Origin: Granulosicoccus sp.
Lineage (GTDB): Bacteria; Pseudomonadota; Gammaproteobacteria; Granulosicoccales; Granulosicoccaceae
Direction of reading: 5' to 3'
NCBI GenBank assembly: GCA_023300375.1
Contig: JALZWO010000031.1
Location: 1-55,549, forward strand
DNA length: 55,549 bases
Every line of letters starts with the position of its first letter. Position 1 is the stretch's first letter. Positions 35,396 through 44,521 of this stretch are shown in pieces. Under the pieces are notes generated by a model, which did not search any database, was not told the origin of the DNA, and worked only from the letters and a program-made list of their open reading frames with translations. The position numbers and the translations under genes are program-made.

Positions 35396-36631
35396 TTACA
35401 AGGACTTTCGTGGTTCCACCACAGCACTGGCAAACACCAAACCTGCAATCAAAGACATGAACAATAAAAACGACTGCACTCCCACTTGATCAACGCTAAT
35501 ATTTTGGGTGCCACTCACCACCGTGTCTAAACCCACATACAATTTACTGCCAGGCACCAACACAACGATTCCTGGCAACGTCACCAACGACGCTGGTGCA
35601 TTGCGCCAACGAGCAAATAAATTGGCATACACGCCTACCACAAAGGCGCCCAGAAATCCCCCAAGAGTAATGCCCCATGATGCCGTCACCGGGGCGCTTA
35701 CACAGTAGGCTAACAAGGCAGCTGCAACACCCCAAGGTACGTCAATTACCCTCGCCTTGAATACCACCGTCAAGCCACACGCCAATGCAAGTACAGCAGG
35801 CAACGCAGTCCACTGAGGCAAATGTGGCAAAGACGGCGAATCGGTGGGCGACGTACTACCCCAGACCAGCACACCAAGTGCCAGCCCGAGAACCGTGCCA
35901 AAGTACAATTTGAACAGAGTCATCATCGAATCCATGATGCGTGCGGTGCCTGAGATCAACTCCCGTGCTGCCAGCTCGCGAAAAGCCATCGCAAGCGATA
36001 GTCCCGGTACGAAGACGATCAGGCTAGAGAGGACCACCAATGGCTGGTTAACGTCGGAATCCAGCTGACTAATAGAGACGGCTGCAAGGGCCGCAACTGT
36101 TGCAACCAATGGTTCTTGCATAGTGGCGATGCGCTGCGACCTACTTGCCCAGATAACGAAACAATAGACTAACGCCGACAGCGCGCCAGCCCACAGAACA
36201 TCGTGCCAACTGCCACGCATCAGCGTTGAAAATGCAGCGCCTGACAAAACGTACGCGAAAAGAGTGACCCACTCAGGATACGGCGAGCCAGAATTTTCAA
36301 TCAGCTTCAGACCCGTCCTTGCTTCTTCTAGAGTGCATTGGTCAGCCACAAGCTCACTAACCAAAGCATCAGTTCGTGCCAGCGAGTTCAGATCAAGATC
36401 ACCAGGTTTTACTCGCATGGAGTAGTTGTAGACGTCATCGTCTGGTGCACCTTGCACCCACAGGCAGTAAGTTAACGTGGTTGGACTGACGAGAAAATAA
36501 CCGTCGAGCTTGAGATGAGCTGCCAGCATTTTCAGATGCGCTTCCAGTCGAAAAGCCGGAGTACCGTACCGATGCAGCATTTCACCGATTTTGATCAAGA
36601 ACGAACACTGTTGTTTAAACGATGAGGTCAT
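35396..36631 (-). CDS. Threonine/serine exporter family protein (ThrE)
   Basis: About 411 residues from the ATG at 36631; the further upstream frame adds 35 unlikely residues. The N-terminal half (DUF1212) has the soluble region with RYGTPAFRLEAHL and a cytosolic-loop LARTDALV segment, followed by several membrane helices. The C-terminal half (DUF3815) has four to five more helices, for about ten in all. The family exports L-threonine and L-serine in Corynebacterium, and members are common in proteobacteria with unknown cargo. It diverges from the Phn-type importer with 298 bp between the starts. Confidence 0.9.
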   Translation of the reverse strand: MTSSFKQQCSFLIKIGEMLHRYGTPAFRLEAHLKMLAAHLKLDGYFLVSPTTLTYCLWVQGAPDDDVYNYSMRVKPGDLDLNSLARTDALVSELVADQCTLEEARTGLKLIENSGSPYPEWVTLFAYVLSGAAFSTLMRGSWHDVLWAGALSALVYCFVIWASRSQRIATMQEPLVATVAALAAVSISQLDSDVNQPLVVLSSLIVFVPGLSLAMAFRELAARELISGTARIMDSMMTLFKLYFGTVLGLALGVLVWGSTSPTDSPSLPHLPQWTALPAVLALACGLTVVFKARVIDVPWGVAAALLAYCVSAPVTASWGITLGGFLGAFVVGVYANLFARWRNAPASLVTLPGIVVLVPGSKLYVGLDTVVSGTQNISVDQVGVQSFLLFMSLIAGLVFASAVVEPRKSL

Positions 36632-36929
36632 AGGACTGAGGCACGTGAGCAATATATATAGAGTCGTTGAAGGGGCATATGGATGGGCGTATCGCGAGAT
36701 AACTTTTACCATGCATACACAAACATGTGCACACAAGCCAAGCGCTAATTATTTAGAAAATCCGAACTCAAAAAGCAAAGCACGTATCCACACGCAAAGT
36801 TTGTCGTCCATGTCATGACTGTTAAACAATAAGGCTCTACACTGGAGTCGTCGACAAAAGACACGACCCGTTGATAACCGGCGTTCGAGCGGTTCAACGG
36901 ACTGAGGAATTCAAGGAGAAACACCAACC

Positions 36930-37880
36930 ATGAAACGAACAATAATCGCCACAGCTGCCACACTGGCAATAACGCTATCAGCACCTATGCATGCGGCTTT
37001 TAGTCTAGACAGTCGCTACACCGATGCGGATGGTGACTTGATCGCCGACATCCCGGATGCGGCTGATCAAACAGATCCCAGCACATTGATTTTTGCCTAC
37101 ACGCCCGTAGAAGATCCAGCTGTATACGCCGAGGCGTGGTCAGATTTTTTAGCCCACCTGGAATCAGTCACCGGAAAAAAGGTTCAATTCTTTCCCGTTC
37201 AGTCCAATGCAGCACAAATAGAAGCCATGCGTGCAGGACGTCTACATATCGCAGGATTCAACACTGGCTCCAACCCACTGGCAGTTGCTTGCGCAGGTTA
37301 TCGACCGTTCACCATGATGGCCAGTGCTGATGGTTCGTACGGTTATGAGATGGAAATCATCACGTACCCAGAATCAGGTATTGAGGCGGTTGAAGACATC
37401 AAAGGCGGCAAGCTTGCATTCACATCCGAGACTTCCAATTCAGGCTTTAAAGCGCCGTCAGCTATTCTGATGGCCGACTACAGCATGGCTGCGGGCGATG
37501 ATTTCGAACCCGTGTTTTCTGGCAAACATGATAACTCCATCCTCGGTGTGGCTAACAAGGATTATCCGGCTGCAGCGGTTGCCAACTCTGTGCTAAATCG
37601 GATGCTATCGCGCGATGTGGTGTCAGCTGACCAGATTAAATCCATCTACAAATCGCAGACCTTCCCAACAACAAGTTATGGTTTGGCGAACAACCTGAAT
37701 GCCGAGCTACAAGACAAGATCAAAGAAGGCTTTGCATCTTTTGACTGGGAAGGAAGTTCATTGCTGGAAGAGTTCAGCAAGTCTGGCGAGGCGCAGTTCG
37801 TCCCCATCACATTCAAGGAAGAGTGGGCTGTGATTCGTAAGATCGACGAAGCCAATGGTGTTGAATACAGCTGCCAATAG
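36930..37880 (+). CDS. phnD: Phosphonate/phosphite-type ABC binding protein (PhnD)
   Basis: A 316-residue exported binding protein. AAGGAG lies well placed before the ATG, and the signal peptide ends near HAA-F. The mature N-terminus has an acidic DADGDLIAD stretch that could bind calcium. The PhnD core follows: AYTPVEDPA, FPVQSNAAQIEAMRAGRLH, and TSETSNSGFKAP, which normally forms the oxyanion (phosphonate or phosphite) pocket. First gene of a rightward phnD-phnC-phnE-phnE operon. No C-P lyase or phosphonatase gene lies in the window, so the ligand (phosphonate, phosphite or another phosphorus compound) is open. Confidence 0.9.
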   Translation: MKRTIIATAATLAITLSAPMHAAFSLDSRYTDADGDLIADIPDAADQTDPSTLIFAYTPVEDPAVYAEAWSDFLAHLESVTGKKVQFFPVQSNAAQIEAMRAGRLHIAGFNTGSNPLAVACAGYRPFTMMASADGSYGYEMEIITYPESGIEAVEDIKGGKLAFTSETSNSGFKAPSAILMADYSMAAGDDFEPVFSGKHDNSILGVANKDYPAAAVANSVLNRMLSRDVVSADQIKSIYKSQTFPTTSYGLANNLNAELQDKIKEGFASFDWEGSSLLEEFSKSGEAQFVPITFKEEWAVIRKIDEANGVEYSCQ

Positions 37881-37919
37881 CGCGTGCTTAAGGTAAGGTA
37901 AAGTAAGCAGTGTAACCAT

Positions 37920-37944
37920 GCAGGCCTGACTAGTTCAGGCCTGC
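37920..37944 (+). promoter_or_regulatory. Intercistronic hairpin between phnD and phnC
   Basis: A perfect 10-bp stem (GCAGGCCTGA and TCAGGCCTGC) with a 5-base loop lies 40 bases after the phnD stop and 23 bases before the phnC start. No T tract follows, so full termination is unlikely. Such stems often stabilise the upstream binding-protein mRNA and lower downstream expression. Confidence 0.55.
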
Positions 37945-37966
37945 TGCATTTGAAGGAGATGACTCT

Positions 37967-38740
37967 TTGCTCAGCGTATCCAATGTGTCCAAAACCTATG
38001 CAGCTGGCGATAAGGCTTTGGACGATGTCAGCTTCACCATTCCTTCGGGTCAGGTCGTTGGCTTAATCGGACCATCAGGCGCTGGAAAATCCACGTTGAT
38101 TCGTTGTGTCAATCGGCTCGTGGAGCCCAGCAGTGGAACGATTACGCTGGGAGACACGCCAATAACTGGACTCTCGGCAGGCGAGCTACGTGCTGTCAGG
38201 CGACGAATAGGCATGATTTTCCAAGAATATGCCTTGGTAGAACGACTAACGGTTATGGAAAACGTCTTGTCTGGTCGGCTCGGTTATGTGTCTTTTTGGC
38301 GAAGCCTGTTGCGACGCTACCCATCAACTGATGTGCAAAAAGCGTATGCGCTTCTAGATCGAGTCGGACTCATAGACCACGCCAGCAAGCGAGCTGATGC
38401 CTTATCTGGCGGGCAGCGGCAGCGTGTTGGTATTGCACGTGCGCTCGAGCAAGATCCTGAGCTGTTGCTAATCGATGAGCCAACAGCGTCTTTAGACCCA
38501 AAAACCTCTCGGCAGATTATGCGTTTGTTGATTGAAATTTGTAATGAACGACAACTGCCAGCCATTATCAATATTCATGATGTTGTGCTGGCTCGCCAAT
38601 TCACAGAACGAATCATCGGCCTTCAAGCTGGGCGCATTGTGTTCGACGGCCCTCCTTCAGAGCTTAATGAAACTGTGCTGACAAAGATTTATGGAGAAGA
38701 GGATTGGACCACGCTGGATAACGAGTCTGAGGCAGCCTAA
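37967..38740 (+). CDS. phnC: Phosphonate-type ABC ATPase (PhnC)
   Basis: A 257-residue ATPase. The start is a TTG at 37967, eight bases after GGAG; an ATG inside the ribosome-site region is out of frame. Walker [10 protein letters not shown], signature LSGGQRQR and Walker [13 protein letters not shown] are all present. It energises uptake through the two PhnE permeases that follow. The stop is 3 bases before the next start. Confidence 0.92.
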   Translation: MLSVSNVSKTYAAGDKALDDVSFTIPSGQVVGLIGPSGAGKSTLIRCVNRLVEPSSGTITLGDTPITGLSAGELRAVRRRIGMIFQEYALVERLTVMENVLSGRLGYVSFWRSLLRRYPSTDVQKAYALLDRVGLIDHASKRADALSGGQRQRVGIARALEQDPELLLIDEPTASLDPKTSRQIMRLLIEICNERQLPAIINIHDVVLARQFTERIIGLQAGRIVFDGPPSELNETVLTKIYGEEDWTTLDNESEAA

Positions 38741-38743
38741 ACG

Positions 38744-39583
38744 GTGCACGCCTCCTCGAAAACAACCAACACGCATGCCGACATCAGTGCTTATCCAAGT
38801 CATTGGAAGCGACCACCTGTTTTTATTCAGCGAGCTTGGCTACGTTGGGCGATAGGTTTAGCTGCGCTCTTATGGTTTGTCCTTGCACTTGGCACGATAG
38901 AAGTAAACTGGACACGTGTTGCCGAGGGGTTGGAACGAGGCTGGCGATTTATCAAGGGCTTCCTAACCCCCGACTTCACCACTCGCTGGTCTGATATATC
39001 GAAAGGCCTGATTGAAAGTTTAACCATGACACTAACCTCCACTGTTGTCGGTGTCTTGTTGTCAGTACCTGTTGGTATCGGTGCAGCCCGCAACGTTGCA
39101 CCCAAGGCTGTGTACTATGTGTGCCGGTCAATCATCGCTGTGTCCAGATCATTGCAAGAAATTATTATCGCGATTCTGTTTGTTACTATGTTTGGCTTCG
39201 GGCCGTTTGCAGGTTTCCTGACATTGAGCTTCGCCACTATCGGCTTTATGGCAAAGCTGCTTGCTGAAGACATCGAAGACATCGACGAAAAACAGAGTGA
39301 GGCTATCAGAGCTACAGGTGCGTCTTGGCTACAGCTGATCAACTACGGCGTACAGCCTCAGGTTATGCCTCGCCTCATCGGCTTGTCATTGTATCGCCTC
39401 GACATCAACTTCCGCGAATCAGCAGTGATCGGTATTGTCGGCGCAGGGGGCATAGGCGCCACTTTGAATACGGCGATAGACCGTTACGAATTTGATTCCG
39501 CAGGCGCCATTCTTATCATTATCATCGCAGTTGTCATGGTTGCTGAATACTCGTCAGGTTACGTTCGCAGGTGGGCACAATGA
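38744..39583 (+). CDS. phnE: Phosphonate-type ABC permease 1 (PhnE)
   Basis: A 279-residue permease with about five or six membrane segments and a GTG start 3 bases after phnC, so translation is probably coupled. The cytoplasmic loop that contacts the ATPase is visible as SEAIRATGASWLQ, followed by DINFRESAVIGIVGAGGIG, the PhnE signature. It overlaps the second permease by four bases. Confidence 0.9.
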   Translation: MHASSKTTNTHADISAYPSHWKRPPVFIQRAWLRWAIGLAALLWFVLALGTIEVNWTRVAEGLERGWRFIKGFLTPDFTTRWSDISKGLIESLTMTLTSTVVGVLLSVPVGIGAARNVAPKAVYYVCRSIIAVSRSLQEIIIAILFVTMFGFGPFAGFLTLSFATIGFMAKLLAEDIEDIDEKQSEAIRATGASWLQLINYGVQPQVMPRLIGLSLYRLDINFRESAVIGIVGAGGIGATLNTAIDRYEFDSAGAILIIIIAVVMVAEYSSGYVRRWAQ

Positions 39584-40377
39584 GCGAAGCCACATGGCAG
39601 TATCGTACACCGCGTAAACGCCTTTTTCTGTGGGCTGGCTGGTTGTGTTTTGTCGCACTGTGCGTTTACTGCTGGCAAGTCATGACGCAAGATACCATTT
39701 GGTATTTTGTAACAGATGCACCCAAGCAAGCTGCAGATCTTGGCGCTCGCATGATGCCGCCAAAATGGAGCTACATGGACAAACTCTGGATCCCTTTGTG
39801 GGATACGCTGAACATAGCCACCTTAGGCACCTTGATAGGGGTCATACTGGCCATTCCGGTGGCGTTTATGGCTGCTAGTAATACAACTCCTAGCCGCTTG
39901 TTTATCAGACCTCTAGCCTTGTTTATCATCGTCGCTTCTCGATCAATAAACTCACTCATCTGGGCACTACTGCTGGTATCGATCATTGGCCCAGGCTTGT
40001 TGGCCGGCATCATTGCCATAGGTCTACGCTCTATAGGCTTTGTTGCCAAACTACTCTACGAAGCCATCGAAGAGACTGACATACTTCAAATAGAGGCCAT
40101 TACGGCAACTGGCGCCTCACGAGCTCAAATTCTGAATTACGCTATCGTGCCGCAAATTCTGCCAGCCTTCAGTGGCATTACGGTGTTCCGCTGGGACATC
40201 AACATTCGCGAATCCACCATACTCGGGCTTGTGGGTGCGGGCGGTATTGGCGTACAACTACAAGGCTCTTTGAATACCTTGGCATGGCCGCAAGTCACCA
40301 TGATCTTTATTGTGATACTCGCAACAGTGATTATTAGCGAATGGGTATCTGCCAAGGTACGTCACGCGATTATTTAA
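39580..40377 (+). CDS. phnE: Phosphonate-type ABC permease 2 (PhnE)
   Basis: A 265-residue permease. I use the ATG at 39580, which overlaps the previous stop as ATGA; a GTG three codons earlier is less likely. The same loop (IEAITATGASRAQ) and DINIRESTILGLVGAGGIG are present, so the two permeases are paralogues expected to form a heterodimeric pore. Its stop is only 7 bases from the convergent tesB stop, with no visible terminator. Confidence 0.9.
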   Translation: MSEATWQYRTPRKRLFLWAGWLCFVALCVYCWQVMTQDTIWYFVTDAPKQAADLGARMMPPKWSYMDKLWIPLWDTLNIATLGTLIGVILAIPVAFMAASNTTPSRLFIRPLALFIIVASRSINSLIWALLLVSIIGPGLLAGIIAIGLRSIGFVAKLLYEAIEETDILQIEAITATGASRAQILNYAIVPQILPAFSGITVFRWDINIRESTILGLVGAGGIGVQLQGSLNTLAWPQVTMIFIVILATVIISEWVSAKVRHAII

Positions 40378-40384
40378 GTGATCA

Positions 40385-41245
40385 TTACTCAGCTCGAAGA
40401 GTGCGTATCAAACCTTCCTGTGCAACAGAGGCGACAAGCTCTCCGTCTTTGGTAAACAGCTCACCACGGGAGTAGCCCCTACCACTACTGGCGCTTGGGC
40501 TCTCAATGCTGTAAAGCAACCAGTCGTCCATTCGAAACGGACGATGGAACCACATAGCGTGATCGAGACTTGCCATAAAAACCTTTTGCTTGGATACCAG
40601 CGCCCAGTGAGGTAACAACGCGGTTGCTAGCAGGTTGTAGTCTGAAACGTACGTTAACGCGACCTGATGAGTGCGGTCTGAATCGTTTAGCGTGCCTCGT
40701 GCCTTGATCCAGATATGCTGGCGTGATTCGCCTTCAGGCTTTAAATATTGATCAAGACCTCTAACAGGGCGACACTCTATAGGTCTTTCGATTCGGGTGA
40801 GCTTGTAGAGCTGTGGAGAAACTTCTTTGAGCTCTTCGCCAAGCTGTTGATCATTAAGCAAACCGTCGGGTGATGGCACATCCGGCATTTTGATCGAATG
40901 GCTCAAGCCCTCTTCTAGAATTTGAAATGAGGCTTCCATAGTGAAAATTGGCCGACCTTTCTGAATAGCTTTAATTCTTCGGGTTGTGTAACTCCCCCCA
41001 TTTCTCACATGCTCAACGTCATAGACGATAGGCATATCGATGTCACCTGCCAACAAGAAATAGGCGTGCATTGAGTGCAGTACACGATCATCCGGAACGG
41101 TTAATTGTGCCGCATGGATAGCCTGTGCCAAAACCTGCCCCCCAAAAACCCGGCCCCACGGTGTCCGGTAGCTTTGCCCCCGGTAGAGATTGTCTTCTAT
41201 TCGCTCTAGTTCCAATACAGAACGGAGTTCATCAAAGTCTTTCAA
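40385..41245 (-). CDS. tesB: Acyl-CoA thioesterase II (TesB)
   Basis: A 286-residue double-hotdog thioesterase that hydrolyses medium- to long-chain acyl-CoA; the length matches my memory of E. coli TesB. Segments seen are RVFGGQVLAQA, the HSMHAYFL strand, YTTRRIKAIQKGRPIF, and the C-terminal HAMWFHRPFR strand with the expected active-site Asp nearby. The start is TTG: an in-frame TAA lies immediately upstream, so no ATG is available, and GAGG lies eight bases before. It converges with the phn operon. Confidence 0.95.
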   Translation of the reverse strand: MKDFDELRSVLELERIEDNLYRGQSYRTPWGRVFGGQVLAQAIHAAQLTVPDDRVLHSMHAYFLLAGDIDMPIVYDVEHVRNGGSYTTRRIKAIQKGRPIFTMEASFQILEEGLSHSIKMPDVPSPDGLLNDQQLGEELKEVSPQLYKLTRIERPIECRPVRGLDQYLKPEGESRQHIWIKARGTLNDSDRTHQVALTYVSDYNLLATALLPHWALVSKQKVFMASLDHAMWFHRPFRMDDWLLYSIESPSASSGRGYSRGELFTKDGELVASVAQEGLIRTLRAE

Positions 41246-41389
41246 TTAGGAAGCCTCAGTGTATCTCAAGATATTTCGTCACTACTCGAACTGGTCAAAT
41301 CCGAACAGACGTACGTTACGTTGCGATAAACACAAACCGCACCAGTTTCCTGACCCGTATTGTAGCTTGAATCATCATCAATGGACCGC

Positions 41390-42505
41390 TCAAAGGTCTC
41401 CGACCGCTTCAATGCCGATTTTATGCGCCAAATACTGATGAAAATCATGCAATGTCCCCTCAAAATTATCCGCAGCTAATGGTCCAGTTACACTGTGTTC
41501 CGATTTCAAGCCCGCTTGTAAGCGTTGTAGAATTTCGTGATCTTCATTATTTATTTGCTTCCACTTTTCGACTCGTATGTTGATCTCGTCATCTGTGAGA
41601 TCCGACTCAAAAGTAGCCACACCCCATTTAACCGACACTTTATTCACACTAATGGGATGCAGTGCCAAATAGACCAATGTATCTGCAGATACTGAGGCAA
41701 TTAGCGACGGGAATACACAAAAAAGCTGTGATTGATTCACCTGCTCTTTAGTAAGCGACGGATGATGATTTTCTCTTGCTGGAGCTAACTTTCCATAGTT
41801 TGCTGTGTAGGCGGTAAAAGCCTCAGACCCAGTCACTTTTTTGCATAACAGGGTTGGTGTCAAATGATGAAGTGATTCGGGATGAACCACAGACAAATGA
41901 TACCCGTCCATAAAATTCTCTACTAACGACTTCCAGTTGCATTCCCATGTCTCCACGAAGCTTATCGCATGATGCATAGTTTGCATGTGGTAGTTAGCCA
42001 AATGTTGTTCAAGTGGAATGAGGGCTTGCATGTCTTGATTTTCAGGCCATACTGCATTTGCGTCAAGACTGACAAATATAAACCCTTGCCAGCATCTAGT
42101 TTTTAATCGGGGCAGCTGGCAGTCCTTATCAAGATGCTCTTTAGGCACCAGAGGGGCGTTGCGCAATTTACCATCTAGATCATAAGTCCATGCATGGTAT
42201 GGACAACGAAAACGTTGGGTATTTCCAGAACCTGACGCGACTGGCATGCCTCTATGCCGACAAACATTGGACAATACCGAGATGTCTTTTTCTGTCTCGC
42301 GGACTACTAGCAATGGTTCTGACATTAAATCAATAGTGAAAAAATCACCCAATTCTGGAATTTCGTCTGTACGACCAAGGCAATGCCATTCATGTAAGAA
42401 CAACTTTTTCTTTTCTAGCTTCAAGAACTTACCGCTGGTATAGCAAGCCGGCGGTAAACCATGACCCTGCGGGCGATTAGATATTTTTTGTAAAAGTGAT
42501 TTCAA
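41390..42505 (-). CDS. Rieske non-heme iron oxygenase alpha subunit (Asp-bridged)
   Basis: 371 residues from a TTG start (AAGG upstream; the next Met is about 60 residues in, past the Rieske region start). The Rieske cluster ligands are CRH and CPYH (N-terminal third). The mononuclear iron site is ENFMDGYHLSVVH, with Asp at the bridging position three residues before the first His. Such subunits hydroxylate rings or demethylate amines and betaines. No reductase or ferredoxin gene lies nearby, so electrons must come from elsewhere. It lies 85 bases downstream of the second alpha-subunit gene on the same strand, so both are probably co-transcribed. Confidence 0.9.
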   Translation of the reverse strand: MKSLLQKISNRPQGHGLPPACYTSGKFLKLEKKKLFLHEWHCLGRTDEIPELGDFFTIDLMSEPLLVVRETEKDISVLSNVCRHRGMPVASGSGNTQRFRCPYHAWTYDLDGKLRNAPLVPKEHLDKDCQLPRLKTRCWQGFIFVSLDANAVWPENQDMQALIPLEQHLANYHMQTMHHAISFVETWECNWKSLVENFMDGYHLSVVHPESLHHLTPTLLCKKVTGSEAFTAYTANYGKLAPARENHHPSLTKEQVNQSQLFCVFPSLIASVSADTLVYLALHPISVNKVSVKWGVATFESDLTDDEINIRVEKWKQINNEDHEILQRLQAGLKSEHSVTGPLAADNFEGTLHDFHQYLAHKIGIEAVGDL

Positions 42506-42590
42506 TGACGTTGTACCTTGGCATTGTGCTAAAGCTACGACAAGTTATCTACTGCTGATGAAATATCTTTGTATTCGCAGATTAAACATT

Positions 42591-43742
42591 CTAGCGCTCA
42601 GCCGGAATGCGACTTGACAAGTATTGCGCGAACTCGTAATTGGGCCTTTCAAGGTGAGACAAAGGCCCAGGCTTGGCAAATTCCGAACATAAACCTTTGT
42701 ACACTTTTTCGGTGCATCCGCGATCCTCAATATTCACCTCATCGAGCAATTTTTTAAGTGTAGTGAAATGCTCTTTAGCATCAGGATCGCTCGCATATTC
42801 CGAGGACATTCCACCACCAAACATGATGCGTACTTTGCCAACACCTTCCGGGTGTAATGACAGATACCAGAAATAGCCCGGAGTGAGAGTTATCATCAAG
42901 CTCGGGTATATAGCTAATAGATAGGTTGTTCGACGCCGCTCCCCTTCCATGCGCGTATTGTCTGGATGCGCCATTGCTATTTTTAACGACTCATCTTTTA
43001 AGATGGTGTGATAGTTGAACGTTGGTTTGCCCGGAGGACACACCATTTCATCGAGCCGAGACAACCCGCCAATAGTGCCTCGGTGGCAGACCGGCAAGTG
43101 ATAGCTTTCCATAAAATTTTCGGCAAGCACTTTCCAGTTTGTGTCCCACACGTGCGTTTCGAAGAACGACTCCTCATAATGGCTTACCCCATAGTCCTCA
43201 ATCATGGTTTCCACATCCGCTAACTGCTCAGCTGCAGGGGTTGCATCAGAATTGAGCGAGAGCATGATCCAGCCGAGCCATTCTTCACAGCGAACCTGGG
43301 GCAGTTGCATTTCTTTTTTACAGAATGATTGGTTCTCTGTCATGGCCGGTGCACCGCGCAGTTGACCGTTGAGCTCGTATGTCCATGCATGATAAGGACA
43401 AACGATTGCCCGCGTGTTGCCACTTCCCTCAAGCAACGTGGACATACGATGTAGGCAAACGTTCGACTGAGCTTGGAGCTTTCCATCATTATTGCGAACC
43501 ACCATAATGGGCTGACCCGCCAACTCAAGAGTTAGATAGTCCCCAGGTTTTACTAGCGAACTCGCTCTGCCAGCACAAAACCAGTCGTGACCAAACACGT
43601 GTTCAAGCTCATCGGCGAGAAACGCATCCGAGGTATAAACGCTGGGTGGCATGGCATGCGCTTTCTCAAACGGCACCGCCGCATTAGCTGCAAGTTCGAC
43701 TGCAGCGGTATGCCCCACTTGACCTGTGGTTTTATCACTCAT
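42591..43742 (-). CDS. Rieske non-heme iron oxygenase alpha subunit (Glu-bridged)
   Basis: 383 residues from an ATG. Rieske ligands are CLH and CPYH; the catalytic site is ENFMESYHLPVCH, with Glu at the position that relays electrons between the Rieske cluster and the iron. Glu there is reported for carnitine monooxygenase CntA and similar quaternary-amine oxygenases, suggesting an N-methylated substrate. It is the first gene of the two-gene leftward unit and diverges from the RidA/DUF1028/LysR/M20 operon with 359 bp between the starts. Confidence 0.9.
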   Translation of the reverse strand: MSDKTTGQVGHTAAVELAANAAVPFEKAHAMPPSVYTSDAFLADELEHVFGHDWFCAGRASSLVKPGDYLTLELAGQPIMVVRNNDGKLQAQSNVCLHRMSTLLEGSGNTRAIVCPYHAWTYELNGQLRGAPAMTENQSFCKKEMQLPQVRCEEWLGWIMLSLNSDATPAAEQLADVETMIEDYGVSHYEESFFETHVWDTNWKVLAENFMESYHLPVCHRGTIGGLSRLDEMVCPPGKPTFNYHTILKDESLKIAMAHPDNTRMEGERRRTTYLLAIYPSLMITLTPGYFWYLSLHPEGVGKVRIMFGGGMSSEYASDPDAKEHFTTLKKLLDEVNIEDRGCTEKVYKGLCSEFAKPGPLSHLERPNYEFAQYLSSRIPAER

Positions 43743-44101
43743 TGAATTCGTTATGACCTCTCACAAACTGGATCGACTAACTGGCTAAATTTTACAGCGC
43801 TAAGCGACAGCTTCAGCAAGCTCTCCGCCTATTCTGTAAACCATGCACCGCAGTGTGAAGGCAATTATCAGTCACGTAAATACAAAAATTAAAAAACAAT
43901 GGTTAGTTCACCCCTGATTTGACTTTACTTATTTGCCTAAAACTTCCCTCTGATTAGCTTCAGCACAACCAACAGGTAAAAACGCCTACTAATAACGACT
44001 AGACCAATCTGATCAATCGCAGATTCTGGTTATTTGTTTAGATGCAACTCGGATCAAGTCAGAGTAATATTGAAATATGTCAGAGGAGCTGGAATAAATT
44101 A
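43743..44101. promoter_or_regulatory. Divergent control region with a 20-bp dyad
   Basis: This 359-bp region separates the Rieske pair from the RidA operon. AATCTG and CAGATT (44006-44011 and 44020-44025, 8-base spacer) form a dyad about 77 bases before the ridA-like start, with partly symmetric flanks (CCA and TGG). A LysR-type regulator is encoded within the operon, so this is the best candidate for its operator. No promoter boxes can be fixed by eye. Confidence 0.45.
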
Positions 44102-44518
44102 ATGATTCACCAACGTATCCGCCCGTTTAACACGAGTGAAACCTACCCTGAACAAAATCTTGACAATGATCTGTGTCAAGCGGTTGTTACTCGTGGAGGC
44201 TCTACTGTTTACATGCGCGGGCAGTGCCCACAAAATTTGGAAGATGCCAGGAATATAGATAGCCATGATCCCGCTGAGCAGACCCACAAAGTCATGCAGA
44301 ATATCAAGCAACTGATTGAAGAGGCTGGAGGAACGATGGAGCATCTCGTAAAAGTGGTTGTCTACATCACCGATGTGCGTCACCGCGAAGCCATTTATCG
44401 CACCATGGGAGAGTACATAAAAGGCGTTCATCCTTGTTCAACAGGATTAGTGGTTCAAGCACTAGCACGCCCTGATTGGTTGGTTGAAATTGATGCCACA
44501 GCAGTAATACCTGATTAG
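44102..44518 (+). CDS. Rid-family (RidA-like) protein lacking the catalytic Arg
   Basis: A 138-residue YjgF/RidA-fold protein, taken from the ATG at 44102 because the N-terminus MIHQRIRPFNT then fits this subgroup. RidA enzymes clear reactive enamine/imine intermediates and need an Arg in a PxRS-type segment; here the same place reads HPCSTG, with Cys instead. The THKVMQNIKQLIEEAGG helix and LVEIDATAVI end are otherwise normal. The subgroup lacking Arg has no proven deaminase activity. It is the first of four rightward genes. Confidence 0.88.
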   Translation: MIHQRIRPFNTSETYPEQNLDNDLCQAVVTRGGSTVYMRGQCPQNLEDARNIDSHDPAEQTHKVMQNIKQLIEEAGGTMEHLVKVVVYITDVRHREAIYRTMGEYIKGVHPCSTGLVVQALARPDWLVEIDATAVIPD

Positions 44519-44521
44519 CAC

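Noticed and set aside
36632-36929. Pho box upstream of the phnD-like operon
   Set aside because: TGTCAT occurs near 36809, but the two half-sites are not at the 11-base spacing expected for PhoB; no convincing second repeat.
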